The notes: generated from the letters alone by a model not told the origin. A stretch of DNA of 64,000 nt from Streptomyces canus (GCF_001514145.1 NZ_KQ948661.1:434001-498000); one strand, 5' to 3'. Counted from the first letter of the stretch, positions 21,283-29,800 are shown. Numbers and translations are program-made.

Positions 21283-22499
21283 GGCTCCAGGTGTACCACC
21301 GTGACCCCGTCCACCCCGGCGGCCCAGGAGGCGTCGCTCACCGCGCCGACGAGCCGGATGTGTCCGCGCTCGCACATCCGCACGGCCAGCCGCAGCAGTT
21401 CGGTCCGCTGCCGCGGGTCCAGGTTCCGGTCGAGGTTGTCGGCGAGCACGGTGAGCGTCTGCATCGCCGCGGGCACCTCACCGACCGGGTCGACCTCCAG
21501 TACCCCGGGCCCGGTGAGCAGGACCAACGCGAGGGCGAGGTACCTCAACTCGCCGTCGCCCAGCCGTCCGAGCGCCGTCCGGCCGCCGTCCCCGCGGTCG
21601 AGCAGGGCCCGGACGGTCCCGGCGGGAAGGGGCTCGGCGAGGACGTCGGCGACGGGGCCCGCGCAGCCGGCGCGCACCGCGGCGACGAGCTGCGCGTGGC
21701 GCCTGCCGCACTCCGTGCGCGTGCGCCACAGGACGTCGGCGAGGTTGTCGCAGCCGCCGAGGAGCCGTCCGGTACCGGTCGGGACGGGCAGGCGCATGCG
21801 GCCGGGCCGTGGGTCGCAGCCGAAGACGGAGCGCAGGGCGACCACCATCTGCTCGGCGGCGGCGAGGACGCGCCGCTGTCCGTCCGTCTTGCCGGCCACG
21901 CGCAGCGGCAACAGGGCGGTGCCGAGCCGGTCGTCCGGGAGCGGGGCGCGGGTGACCGGCGCGGTCCCTGCCGTGTGCCAGGCGGCCTGCACGGCCCGGC
22001 GGGAGGGGTCGCGCAGGGCGGTCTCCAGCAGGACGAGCCCGCCGGAGGTCAACCGCTCCCCCACGATGCGCAGTTCGGGCTCGGCCTGGACCGCGAGGTC
22101 GAGCCGGACCGGGCCTTCGGGTCCGTCGGCCGTGCAGCCGATCCGGAAGCCGCGGCGGCGCTGTGCGTCGGGGTGGGCCCGGTCGGGGACGCACGAGAGG
22201 GGATGGGGGAAGACCTCACCGAGGCTCGCTCCGGCACCGAGCCGGGCGAGTGCCCCGTACGCTCTGAGCGCGCTCGTCTTGCCGCTCCCGCTGGGCCCGG
22301 TGATCAGGGTCAGCGGCGCGAGGGGTAACCCGGCTTGCCGGTGGACGGCGTACGCGGACAGCCGCAGTTCGGTGAGACACGGCCGGTCGGGGCGGCGCTC
22401 ACCGCCCTGCGGCAACTCCGCGCGGGGAGGCGCCGACTGAGCGGGCACGACAGAGGATGTGGGGGACACACGCATATCCGGACCGTAGGACTCCGCCAC
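21279..22499 (-). CDS. AAA/ABC-type ATPase (SMC/RecF-like head), function unknown
   Basis: A 406-residue ATPase. Walker A is GPSGSGKTSALRAYG near 68-82, after a RecF/SMC-like lead-in (LTELRLSAYAVH, LPLAPLTLITG). A signature-like LGDGELRYLALALVLL is near 318-333. The Walker B that follows (GVLEVDPVGEV) is degenerate: the usual LDEPE-type sequence is replaced, so hydrolysis may be weak. The last 60 residues contain a conserved GHIRLVGAVSDASW segment. GTG 22499 is chosen because a GGAGGAA ribosome site precedes it; ATG 22475 is the alternative. It is coupled to MazG by a GTGA overlap. Confidence 0.65.
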   Translation of the reverse strand: MAESYGPDMRVSPTSSVVPAQSAPPRAELPQGGERRPDRPCLTELRLSAYAVHRQAGLPLAPLTLITGPSGSGKTSALRAYGALARLGAGASLGEVFPHPLSCVPDRAHPDAQRRRGFRIGCTADGPEGPVRLDLAVQAEPELRIVGERLTSGGLVLLETALRDPSRRAVQAAWHTAGTAPVTRAPLPDDRLGTALLPLRVAGKTDGQRRVLAAAEQMVVALRSVFGCDPRPGRMRLPVPTGTGRLLGGCDNLADVLWRTRTECGRRHAQLVAAVRAGCAGPVADVLAEPLPAGTVRALLDRGDGGRTALGRLGDGELRYLALALVLLTGPGVLEVDPVGEVPAAMQTLTVLADNLDRNLDPRQRTELLRLAVRMCERGHIRLVGAVSDASWAAGVDGVTVVHLEP

Positions 22500-22556
22500 C
22501 GGGCGAACCGTTCCTCCGCAGCGCCCTTCCTACGAACGAGCGAACCACGCCGTGGC

Positions 22557-22946
22557 TCACGACCCCGGCATGCCCGCGCCCTCCATCAGGCCCGTGACCT
22601 CGGTCCCGGCCGGTGTCAGCAGGAACACGTTGCGGTCCACGCGGTGCATTCCGCTCGCCAGGCCGAAGACGACGCCGGTGCTGAAGTCGAGGACCCGCTT
22701 GGCGACTTCCGTTTCCGCGCTGGTGAGGTCGAGCAGGACGGGTATGCCCGCCATCAGGGTCTCGGCGACCTCGCGGGCGTCCGCGAAGACGTTGATCCGC
22801 AGGACGACGAAGCGGCGCCGGGCCTCTGTCCGGGCCTCCGGCATGGCCCGGTGGTCGATCGCGGACGGCCATGCGTCCCGCCCACGCAACGGAACGACCT
22901 GGGCAAGCCCCTCCCACTGTTCATCGGTGACGTCGTACCTGTTCAC
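22557..22946 (-). CDS. sflB: SepF-like cell-division protein (SflB-type)
   Basis: A 129-residue protein whose C-terminal two thirds match SepF, the membrane-tethered FtsZ-binding protein. The SepF core is clear: INVFADAREVAETLMAGIPV, LLDLTSAETEVAKRVLDFST, GVVFGLASGMHRV and NVFLLTPAGTEV (adjacent pieces). It lacks the long linker and clear N-terminal amphipathic helix of the main SepF. Streptomyces has two additional SepF-like proteins, SflA and SflB; the neighbourhood with arginine deiminase genes suggests SflB, which is inference. GTG 22946 follows a GGGGGCAG ribosome site. Its role would be to modulate Z-ring or hyphal branching behaviour. Confidence 0.75.
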   Translation of the reverse strand: MNRYDVTDEQWEGLAQVVPLRGRDAWPSAIDHRAMPEARTEARRRFVVLRINVFADAREVAETLMAGIPVLLDLTSAETEVAKRVLDFSTGVVFGLASGMHRVDRNVFLLTPAGTEVTGLMEGAGMPGS

Positions 22947-23134
22947 CGGCTGCCCCCGCTCCGACTCGCCTTCAATGCCTGCACCAGCCAATTCTTACGC
23001 CAAGTCACCCGTTCGGCCCAACAGCGACACGGTGCGCGACCGCGCCGTCTCACCCATCCCGCCGCCGCCCGCCGTGAGGAAAAGGGTTTGGAGCTGCTGC
23101 TGGAGTGCGTTCAAGGGCGTCTTGGTGAGCAGGA

Positions 23135-23705
23135 GTGAGTGTTACTGCCGGCACCGCGCCCCATCGGGACGCCCAGGTCCGCCGCGCCCTCACCCGCCTC
23201 CTACGCTGGGCCCGCACCTGCGGGGTGAAGGCGATCGCGGTCGAGGACCTGAACTTCACCGCCGAGAAGACCCGCGAGAAACACGGCCGCCGCAAACGCT
23301 TCCGAGGGCTGATCTCCGGCACGCCCACCGGCAGGCTCCACGCCCGGCTGACGTCGATGGCCCACCGGAGCGGCATCGCGGTCATCGCCGTCGACCCTGC
23401 CTACACCTCGAAGTGGGGCGCCCAGCACTGGCAGAAGCCCCTCACCACCAAGAACCGCAAGACCACTCGCCACGATGCTGCTGCCGTGGCGATCGGCAGG
23501 CGCGCCCAGGGACACCCGCTCCGGCGACGGACGGCACCGCCCCCTGCTCACCGGAGTGATGAGCAGGGGCATCGGACCGTCCAGGCCCGACCGGGCGTCC
23601 CCGGGCGTGAGGGAACCCGCCCCCGCAGGAACGGTCTTACCCGCCTCACACCGGACTCTTGGCCCTCGGCGACGCCTCGCTCACCGGGTCCGATTAGCGT
23701 CCGAT
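23135..23705 (+). pseudogene. C-terminal remnant of a TnpB-like transposase (IS200/IS605 group)
   Basis: About 190 codons match the C-terminal part of the TnpB-like proteins common in Streptomyces. Present are the RuvC-II Glu in AIAVEDLNF (residue about 37), GRRKRFRGLISG, VIAVDPAYTSKWGAQHWQ and the RuvC-III Asp in TTRHDAAAVAIGRRA near residue 112. The RuvC-I Asp and the whole N-terminal DNA-binding part are missing. No TnpA or terminal repeats are seen, and upstream bases 22975-23134 only give frame-shifted fragments. It is therefore a decayed, inactive copy whose ends are approximate. It lies just upstream of the membrane-protein gene, whose start region may derive from the element's end. 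Confidence 0.65.
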
Positions 23706-23708
23706 GTC

Positions 23709-25433
23709 GTGCTCCTGGCAGATACTCAGCTGACGACACCCGGCCGGCCGACCGGGCCGGCGGTGTCCACGGCCCCGGAACCCCCCACGCAGTGGCATCG
23801 CGTCCTGACGCTGCTCGCGGACGTCAGCCTCTTCATCGGCACCCGTGACGTGTGGACGCAGGCGGCGGTCCACCGTCCGGCCGTGGCCACGGTCATCTCC
23901 GTCTGCTACGCCTCGATCCTCGTCTGTGGCGTTCTCGCGCTGGTGGTGCGCGGCCGGCGGGCCCTGGCGCGGGTGGACCTGTGCGTGCTGGTGACCGGGC
24001 TGACGCTCGCCCTGTGTGCGTTCGTCCTGCTCCACCGCGGCACCGACGAGTCCGTCCTCACCGCCCAGGCGGCACGCGAACTGGTCGCCGGGCACGCGGT
24101 CTACGGCCACCCCTGGCCCTGGCTCTTCGGCGGCAACGGCATCGCGCTCACCCCGACCGTCACGGGCGGCTACGACACGACGTACGGCTATCCCCCGCTC
24201 GCCCCGCTGCTGACCGCCCCCCTGCTCTGGCTCGGCCACGGCGGTCTGCCCGCCATGGCGATGAGCACGGGCGCGCTGCTCGTCGGGACGGTCGTGCTGT
24301 GGTGGCTGCTGCCCGCGCCGTGGCGGTCGGCGGCGACCATGGCGTGCCTGGGGTTCTCGATGATTTCCATGTACGGCCGTCTCGGCTACCCGGCGATCCT
24401 GGCGCTGGCCCTGCTGATGCCGGTGGTGGTGCGCTGGCCCCGGATCGGGCGGGGCGGGCGGCTGGGTCCGGCCGGGCTGGCGCAGGCCGCGTGTCTGGGC
24501 GCGGCGTGCGCGGCGCAGCAGTTGCCGTGGTTCCTGACGCCGTTCCTGCTCGCCGGGATCTACGCCGTACGGCGTGGGGAGCTCGGCGCGCGGGCGGCGG
24601 GCCTGGTGCTGCTGCGGTTCGCCGGGGCCGCCGCCACCACATGGCTGCTGATCAACACGTACTTCATCGTGAGCGAGCCGGTCGCCTGGCTGAAGGGGAT
24701 CGCGCTGCCGCTGATCCAGGGCGCGGTGCTGCACGGCCAGGGCCTGGTGGATGTGTCGCTGTATCTCACGAACGGCAGTGACCGGCTCGACTGGTACGGG
24801 TACGCGAGTCTGCTGCTGCTCGCTGGTCTGCTGGCGTTGTTCGTGCTGTTCGTGCGCCGCCTGGGCCCGGCGGCGACCGTGCTGCCGTGGCTGGCCTTCT
24901 GGCTGGCGACGCGTTCGCAGGACGGCTACTACCTGATGATGACTCCGCTGTGGCTGGCGGCTGCGGTCACCGCGCCCGCGGCGGAGTTCGCGGGGGCCTG
25001 GCAGCCCTTCACGCGCCGACTGGTCGGCCCGTACCGGCGTCCGGCACGGATCGTTGCGGCCGTCCTGCTGCTGAGCCCGGCGCTGGCGAGCGCGGCGCTG
25101 GCGGCCACCGGCTCACCGCCCCTGCGCATGGAGGTCACCTCCGTGCGTCACGGCGTCCGCACGCTCTCCCGGCTGACCCTGCGGGTCACCAACACGGACG
25201 ACGACGCACTCACGCCGCACTTCACGCTGACCCGGGGCCAGGGCATGTACCCGTATTTCTCGGTCCTGCGGGGGCCGGCCACGCTGCCCGCCCATGCGAC
25301 GGCGACGTATGAGCTCCGGCCGCCCGCGGGGGCGTACACGCTGCCGGAGCCGGGTCAGCGGATCCGGCTCCGGGTGTTCACGTCCTCGCCGCAGACGCTG
25401 TCGAGCGCTGACGTCACGCTGCCGACCGCGTGA
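23709..25433 (+). CDS. Polytopic membrane protein, GT-C glycosyltransferase-like
   Basis: A 574-residue integral membrane protein with about ten hydrophobic segments. The first extracytoplasmic loop (RGTDESVLTAQAARELVAG then GHAVYGHPWPW) holds Asp/Glu residues and a Tyr-rich end, like GT-C glycosyltransferases of the GT87/mannosyltransferase type. The C-terminal 130 residues are a soluble, beta-rich extracytoplasmic domain after a last membrane segment (AAVLLLSPALASAALAAT). Activity and substrate are unproven. GTG 23709 is the most upstream start outside the transposase remnant; GTG 23763 is equally possible. Its 3' end overlaps the convergent YceI gene by 20 bases. Confidence 0.6.
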   Translation: MLLADTQLTTPGRPTGPAVSTAPEPPTQWHRVLTLLADVSLFIGTRDVWTQAAVHRPAVATVISVCYASILVCGVLALVVRGRRALARVDLCVLVTGLTLALCAFVLLHRGTDESVLTAQAARELVAGHAVYGHPWPWLFGGNGIALTPTVTGGYDTTYGYPPLAPLLTAPLLWLGHGGLPAMAMSTGALLVGTVVLWWLLPAPWRSAATMACLGFSMISMYGRLGYPAILALALLMPVVVRWPRIGRGGRLGPAGLAQAACLGAACAAQQLPWFLTPFLLAGIYAVRRGELGARAAGLVLLRFAGAAATTWLLINTYFIVSEPVAWLKGIALPLIQGAVLHGQGLVDVSLYLTNGSDRLDWYGYASLLLLAGLLALFVLFVRRLGPAATVLPWLAFWLATRSQDGYYLMMTPLWLAAAVTAPAAEFAGAWQPFTRRLVGPYRRPARIVAAVLLLSPALASAALAATGSPPLRMEVTSVRHGVRTLSRLTLRVTNTDDDALTPHFTLTRGQGMYPYFSVLRGPATLPAHATATYELRPPAGAYTLPEPGQRIRLRVFTSSPQTLSSADVTLPTA

Positions 25434-25929
25434 AGCGGAGCGTGGCGGTGACCGTGGTCAGACCGCGGATCATGCCCATCTGATTCCAGCCCAGGCCGAA
25501 GTGTTCGCGGTCCACCGAGAACTCGGCGGTCAGCGTGACCGCGTCGGCGCTCGCGTCGTCGAGGTGTGCGGTGAAGGACTGGGGGCGGCTGATGCCGCGG
25601 GCGGTCAGCTGGCCGATCACATGCACCTGGTCGCCGTCGCGCAGTTCGGCGCTGCGCACCGCGAAGGTGATCTCGGGGTGGTTCTCGACGTCGAAGAAGT
25701 CGGCCCCGCGCAGGTGCTCGTCGCGCTTGGCGTTCTTGGTGTCGAGGGAGGCGGCGTCGAGGGTCACGGTGCCGACGGCGGACCCGTCGGCCCGCACCTC
25801 GCCCTGGCCGTCCACGGTGGCGAAGGCGCCCTTCACGGTGACCAGGCCCCACATCGTCTTGTGCTTCAGGGCCACGGTGGTGGCGGTCCGGTCGAGCTGC
25901 CAGGTTCCGGTTTCGACGGCGACGGTCAT
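25414..25929 (-). CDS. YceI family protein
   Basis: A 171-residue lipocalin-like YceI protein. The fold binds isoprenoid or amphipathic ligands in a beta-barrel. Family marks are TGTWQLDRTATTVALKHKTM at the N-terminus, SLDTKNAKRDEHLRGADFFD near 88 and HPEITF. This version lacks a signal peptide, so it is cytoplasmic, as in other actinomycete copies. It is divergent from a MarR regulator; the shared region has two AAATTT-centred palindromes, so expression is probably repressed by that regulator. The last 20 bases overlap the end of the membrane protein gene on the other strand. Confidence 0.85.
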   Translation of the reverse strand: MTVAVETGTWQLDRTATTVALKHKTMWGLVTVKGAFATVDGQGEVRADGSAVGTVTLDAASLDTKNAKRDEHLRGADFFDVENHPEITFAVRSAELRDGDQVHVIGQLTARGISRPQSFTAHLDDASADAVTLTAEFSVDREHFGLGWNQMGMIRGLTTVTATLRFTRSAA

Positions 25930-25946
25930 GATTCCTCACTCAGGTG

Positions 25947-25993
25947 GTCCAAATTTGGATGACCTCACGCTAGCTGATACTTCAAATTTGGAC
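25947..25993. promoter_or_regulatory. Two MarR-type operators 33 bp apart
   Basis: GTCCAAATTTGGAT (25947-25960) and CTTCAAATTTGGAC (25980-25993) are palindromes around AAATTT. The first contains a perfect 12-bp TCCAAATTTGGA and the second has one mismatched pair. Their centres are 33 bp apart, about three helical turns, so bound dimers would sit on the same DNA face. They lie between the divergent yceI and marR starts, and the second ends 19 bases before the marR ATG. Confidence 0.8.
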
Positions 25994-26012
25994 AACAGTT
26001 ACACTTGAATCC

Positions 26013-26492
26013 ATGGCCGACCCGTCCGAATGTCCCTCCGTGTCCGAAGGGCTCCTTCCGCCCGAGCTGCATGCCTGGATGCTGCTGCTGGCCGCGACGG
26101 GAGCCGTGGAACAGGAGCTGCGCTCAGCCGTCAAGGACGGTCTGGACGTCTCGCACGACGAGTTCCTGGTGCTGTGCCTGCTGGGCGCGCGCCCCGCCGA
26201 AGGGGTGCGGATGACGAAGATCGCGGAGCTCCTCGGCCGCCCCAAGACCCGGCTCACCTACCAGATCGCCTGTCTCCAGCACGCCGGTCTGGTCACCCGC
26301 AAGTCGGTGTGCGGCGACAAGCGGGGCGTCGAGGTGACCCTCACCGAGAAGGGCAGGCGCCTGCTGGCGGAGTCCTCCGGCACCCTCGCCGCGACGGTCA
26401 AGGAGGCGCTGACCCGGTTCATGGGCGCCGACCAGCGTGAGGCGCTGCGCGCGCTGCTCCCCGATCTCGCCATGGAGACGACGCCGGAGTAG
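26013..26492 (+). CDS. MarR family transcriptional regulator
   Basis: A 159-residue winged-helix regulator. The helix-turn-helix lies at about 70-95 (MTKIAELLGRPKTRLTYQIA), followed by the wing CGDKRGVEVTLTEKGRRLL. Dimerisation helices are at both ends. Three cysteines are present (positions near 8, 56 and in SVCGDKRG), one in the wing. The adjoining two-site operator indicates autoregulation together with yceI. The inducing ligand is unknown; other MarR/YceI pairs respond to electrophiles or quinones, which is only an analogy. The following FAD/Fe-S gene is a pseudogene, so the regulator may have lost a target. Confidence 0.85.
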   Translation: MADPSECPSVSEGLLPPELHAWMLLLAATGAVEQELRSAVKDGLDVSHDEFLVLCLLGARPAEGVRMTKIAELLGRPKTRLTYQIACLQHAGLVTRKSVCGDKRGVEVTLTEKGRRLLAESSGTLAATVKEALTRFMGADQREALRALLPDLAMETTPE

Positions 26493-26552
26493 TCGCCGGT
26501 GCGGTTGCGGGTGCCCGGGCCGGTGCCCGCGCAGACACCGAAGGAGGAGTTC

Positions 26553-28251
26553 ATGGCGACCTCCGACCTGCCCGTTCCTGTCGTACGACGGCCCGACGCA
26601 CCCCCGCCGGACCCGGCGGCCCTGGAGCGCGCACTGCGCGAGCGGGTCGACGGCGAGGTCCGCTTCGACGCGGGGAGCCGGGCCGCCTACTCGACGGACG
26701 CCTCGAACTTCCGGCAGACCCCGATCGGCGTGGTCGTGCCCCGGACGCCCGAGGCAGCCGCGGAGGCGGTGGCCGTGGCCCGCGAGCACGACGCGCCGGT
26801 GCTGTCGCGGGGCGGCGGGACCAGCCTCGCCGGGCAGTGCACCAACACCGCCGTGGTGATCGGCTGGTCGAAGTACTGCGACCGTCTGGAGTCCGTGGAC
26901 CCGGACGCCCGCACCTGTGTCGTTCAGCCCGGCATCGTCCTCGACGAGCTCAACCGCCGACTCGCCCCGACCGGGCTGCGGTTCGGCCCCTAGCCGGCCA
27001 CCCACGCCAACTGCACGATCGGCGGAATGATCGGCAACAACTCCTGCGGGGCCACCGCACAGACCTATGGCAAGGTCGTCGACAACATCGCCCGCCTGGA
27101 AGAGCAGTTGTACGACGGCACCCGGTTCTGGTGCGGGGAGACCAGCGACGAGGAGTACGCCGAGATCGAGCGGCACGGAGATCGCCACGGCGGGCAGCCA
27201 GCGCAGATGGCCGGACGCACCCGACTCGGGCCCGTCGTCAACGCGGTGACCCACACCCCGCCCCTGTCCACGGCCGCCGTGTCGATCGCAGGCGTGGAGA
27301 ACCGCGAAGTCCCGCTGTTCGCCGGCGAGACGCTGCAGCAGTGGTTCGCCCGGCACGAGCCGTACGGCGACGGGGCGCGCGGCAGCGTCCTGCTCTGGCC
27401 GGACACCTTCACCAACCACTTCCACCCGCACATCGGCGAGGCGGCCGTGACGCTCATGGAGCACGCGGGCTGGCGGGTCGTGCTGCCCGAGGAGCCGCTG
27501 TGCTGCGGGCTGACCTGGATCTCGACGGGGCAACTCGGCACCGCCGAGCGGGTTTTGGGCCGGACCGTGCGCAGGCTCGCCGAGCACGTCCGGGCCGGCG
27601 GCCTGGTGGTCGGACTGGAGCCCAGCTGCACGGCCGTCTTCCGCTCGGACGCGCCCGAGCTGTTCCCCGGCGACCGTGACGTACGGCGGCTGCGCGACCA
27701 GACGGTCACGCTCGCCGAACTGCTCACCGAGCACTCCCCCGGCTACGAGCCCCCGCACGTCCCGGAACGCTCCGCGAAGGCCCTCGCCCAGGTGCACTGC
27801 CACCCAGCACGCGGTCCTGGACTGGCAGGCCGACCGCAAACTCCTGCACCGCGCCGGCGTCGACGCCGAACAACTGGACTCCGGCTGCTGCGGCCTCTCC
27901 GGCAACTTCGGCTTCGAACCGGGCCACTTGGAGGTCAGCGAGGCATGCGCGGAACGCGTACTGCTGCCGCGCCTGCGCGACGAGCCCCCCGAGACGGTGG
28001 TCCTGGCCAACGGTTTCAGCTGCCACACCCAGATCCACGAACTCGACAGCGGAGGCCACGAGGCGGTGCACCTGGCGGAACTGCTGGCGTCCGCCCTGCC
28101 GGAGTCGCCCGGCAGCGCGTACGGCGTGGCGCCGGGCGCGAGGCCGACCGCCCCGAGCCGAAGGGCCAGGGCACTCGCCTTGGCCGGGTCCGGCTTGGCG
28201 GGCCTGGCGGCTGCGGCCACGGCAGTCAGGTTCGTTTGGAAGAAGCGGTGA
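26553..28251 (+). pseudogene. FAD-binding and Fe-S oxidoreductase, pseudogene with three lesions
   Basis: This is a remnant of the roughly 970-residue FAD_binding_4/FAD-oxidase C/4Fe-4S/CCG-domain oxidoreductase found in Streptomyces (lactate/glycolate dehydrogenase-like). It begins well, with ribosome site AAGGAGGAG, ATG 26553 and the FAD motif LSRGGGTSLAGQCTN. Lesion 1: TAG at 26991-26993 after LRFGP, where PATHANCTIGGMIGNNSCG then continues in frame. Lesion 2: near 27190 the FAD-oxidase C and 4Fe-4S parts are deleted, and sequence jumps to the CCG region (EPLCCGLTW). Lesion 3: an extra C near 27801-27805 shifts the frame before the second motif (SGCCGLSGNFGFEPGH), which reads in another frame to TGA 28251. 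The protein cannot be functional. Confidence 0.85.
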
Positions 28252-28263
28252 CTGAAATCTGTT

Positions 28264-28300
28264 AGGGGCGCGGGGAACTGCGCGACCAGCCACGAGGGAC
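28264..28300 (+). repeat. Dispersed Streptomyces intergenic repeat
   Basis: The segment AGGGGCGCGGGGAACTGCGC followed by GACCAGCCACGAGG is, from memory, the widespread Streptomyces intergenic repeat. CTGCGCGACCAGCC is shared with the partial copy at 20280-20293. It lies between two convergent units, the FAD pseudogene and the ECF sigma gene, and may serve as a transcription end. Confidence 0.6.
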
Positions 28301-28307
28301 CCGGCCC

Positions 28308-28892
28308 TCAGCCCACCAGCTCCACCAGCACTGCCCTGGCCCGCGCCACGCGAGACCGCACGGTCCCCACCGGACACCCGCTCACCAGAGCCGCCTCCTC
28401 GTACGACAGCCCCAGCATCTGCGTGAGAACGAACGCCTCACGCCGCTCGTCGGGCAACGTGGCCAACAGGTCCAGCAGCACTATCCCGTCGTCGAAGCCG
28501 GGCACGCCCCGCGGCTGAGCGCGCTCGGCGGCCGCCTGCCAGTCCGAACCGTCATAGCGGCGGGGCCGCGCCGCGGCATGCCGGAAACCGTCGATCACCG
28601 CACGGCGGGCGATGGACAGCAGCCAGGCCCGCGCCGAGGACCGCCCCTCGAACCGGTGCAGACTGCCGAGCGCCCGCAGAAACGTGTCCTGGGCGAGGTC
28701 GTCCACGGCCTGGGGGTCGGCGCACAGGTAGGAGACATAGCGCAGCACGTCATGGTGCAGCGCGCGGACGAAGTGGTCGACGGCGTCGGCGTCACCGGCA
28801 CGGGCGGCGAGCGCCCAGGCGGTGGCGGAGGCATCGGCGGACTCCCGTTGGGTGCGGAGGTCGGCCGGGGCGGGCGGGGTGGAAGTGATCAC
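28308..28892 (-). CDS. ECF-type RNA polymerase sigma factor
   Basis: A 194-residue sigma factor of the extracytoplasmic-function group. Region 2 is visible in VDHFVRALHHDVLRYVSYL and DDLAQDTFLRALGSLHRFEG with WLLSIARRAVID. Region 4 is LDLLATLPDERREAFVLTQM then LSYEEAALVSGCPVGTVRSR. The linker is normal for ECF proteins. No anti-sigma gene with a zinc-binding HxxxCxxC motif is adjacent. The upstream genes on the same strand encode a likely copper module (YcnI and two His/Met-rich membrane proteins), so the sigma factor may respond to copper or envelope stress. The 200 bases before it show no clear autoregulatory promoter. Confidence 0.85.
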   Translation of the reverse strand: MITSTPPAPADLRTQRESADASATAWALAARAGDADAVDHFVRALHHDVLRYVSYLCADPQAVDDLAQDTFLRALGSLHRFEGRSSARAWLLSIARRAVIDGFRHAAARPRRYDGSDWQAAAERAQPRGVPGFDDGIVLLDLLATLPDERREAFVLTQMLGLSYEEAALVSGCPVGTVRSRVARARAVLVELVG

Positions 28893-29092
28893 CAGGTGTC
28901 CTTCTCGGGTCAGCCGGGATCCGGGCCACCGCTGTCATGGCGGTGCCACCGATGTGATGGCGGTGCACAGGTGTGCGCAGCGGTCCGGTGAGGGGATGCG
29001 GCCGTGCGGCGACCACGTGTGCGGAGAGCACATACGTGGGTGCACGACCGGGCCCGAGGCGCACAGGGGCTGCCTCGGGGTGCCGTCTGTCG

Positions 29093-29734
29093 TCAGGCGA
29101 CAGCGGTCCCCAGGGGCGGTCCCCGGTGGGTGATCGCGTGCACGAGAAGGAGAAGCCGGGGCTCCCGCTCCGAGCGGGGCCGGCGCACCCGCAGACGCGG
29201 GCGGTGCGGAGTGGCGGGCAGGGCGAGCAACAGCCGCAGCGGGGCCGCGAGCCGTCCCGCGACGGCCCGCAGGATACGGAACGCGGCCCTCTCGCCGTAC
29301 GCCAGCCAGAGGCCGGTCAGGAGCGCGGCGATCAGGTGGGCGGCGTACATCCCGAACGGCATCCAGAACGAGAGAGCACCGACGCCCGCCGACGTCCCCA
29401 TGGGGGACACATCAATGGAGTCCATGCCGCCCGTGTGCATGGACTCCATGTGCATGGCGCCGACGTCCTGTGGCGCCGCTGTGGGCTGCGCGAGGGAGAA
29501 CGCCGCGTGCAGGGCCGTCTGGGCACCGACCACGACGGCCACGATCAGCGGCAGCCCGCGTTCACGGCCGGTCAGACACCAGCCCGCGCACCCGGTCACC
29601 GCCAGGCCCGCGGCCAGTGTCCACCCGGGCATGTGGGTGCCGGACATGAGGACATGGCCCAGGGCGGCGAGCAGCACACAGACGGCCGCGAACACCGCGG
29701 CCCGTACCGTGCGAGAACACCACCCTGCTGTCAT
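29093..29734 (-). CDS. His/Met-rich membrane protein (paralogue of 30555-31187), probably copper-related
   Basis: A 213-residue protein with about five hydrophobic helices (for example VFAAVCVLLAALGHVLMS, AGLAVTGCAGWCL and MYAAHLIAALLTGLWLA). The loop at about 93-115 is rich in metal-ligand residues (GAMHMESMHTGGMDS). The tail is Arg/Pro-rich and probably cytoplasmic. Layout and several segments (VFAAVCVLLA, GRERGL, AAHLIAALLTGLWLAYGE) match the protein encoded at 30555-31187, so the two are paralogues flanking YcnI. Met/His clusters suggest Cu(I)/Cu(II) handling. The family is known to me only as actinomycete membrane proteins next to ycnI, so function is inferred. Confidence 0.65.
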   Translation of the reverse strand: MTAGWCSRTVRAAVFAAVCVLLAALGHVLMSGTHMPGWTLAAGLAVTGCAGWCLTGRERGLPLIVAVVVGAQTALHAAFSLAQPTAAPQDVGAMHMESMHTGGMDSIDVSPMGTSAGVGALSFWMPFGMYAAHLIAALLTGLWLAYGERAAFRILRAVAGRLAAPLRLLLALPATPHRPRLRVRRPRSEREPRLLLLVHAITHRGPPLGTAVA

Positions 29735-29800
29735 CGCGCCTCATCCTTCCATCCGGGCACCGATCACCACCTGTGGGTACGGCAATCCACAGGTTCCCGC

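Noticed and set aside
23135..23705. An intact RNA-guided TnpB nuclease
   Set aside because: The N-terminal half with the first RuvC Asp is absent, no TnpA or ends are visible, and the typical zinc-finger cysteines are missing.
28893..29092. A short gene or ECF autoregulatory promoter in the 200-base gap before the ECF sigma gene
   Set aside because: ATGGCGGTG occurs twice here, but no frame has a ribosome site and no typical ECF -35/-10 pair could be recognised.
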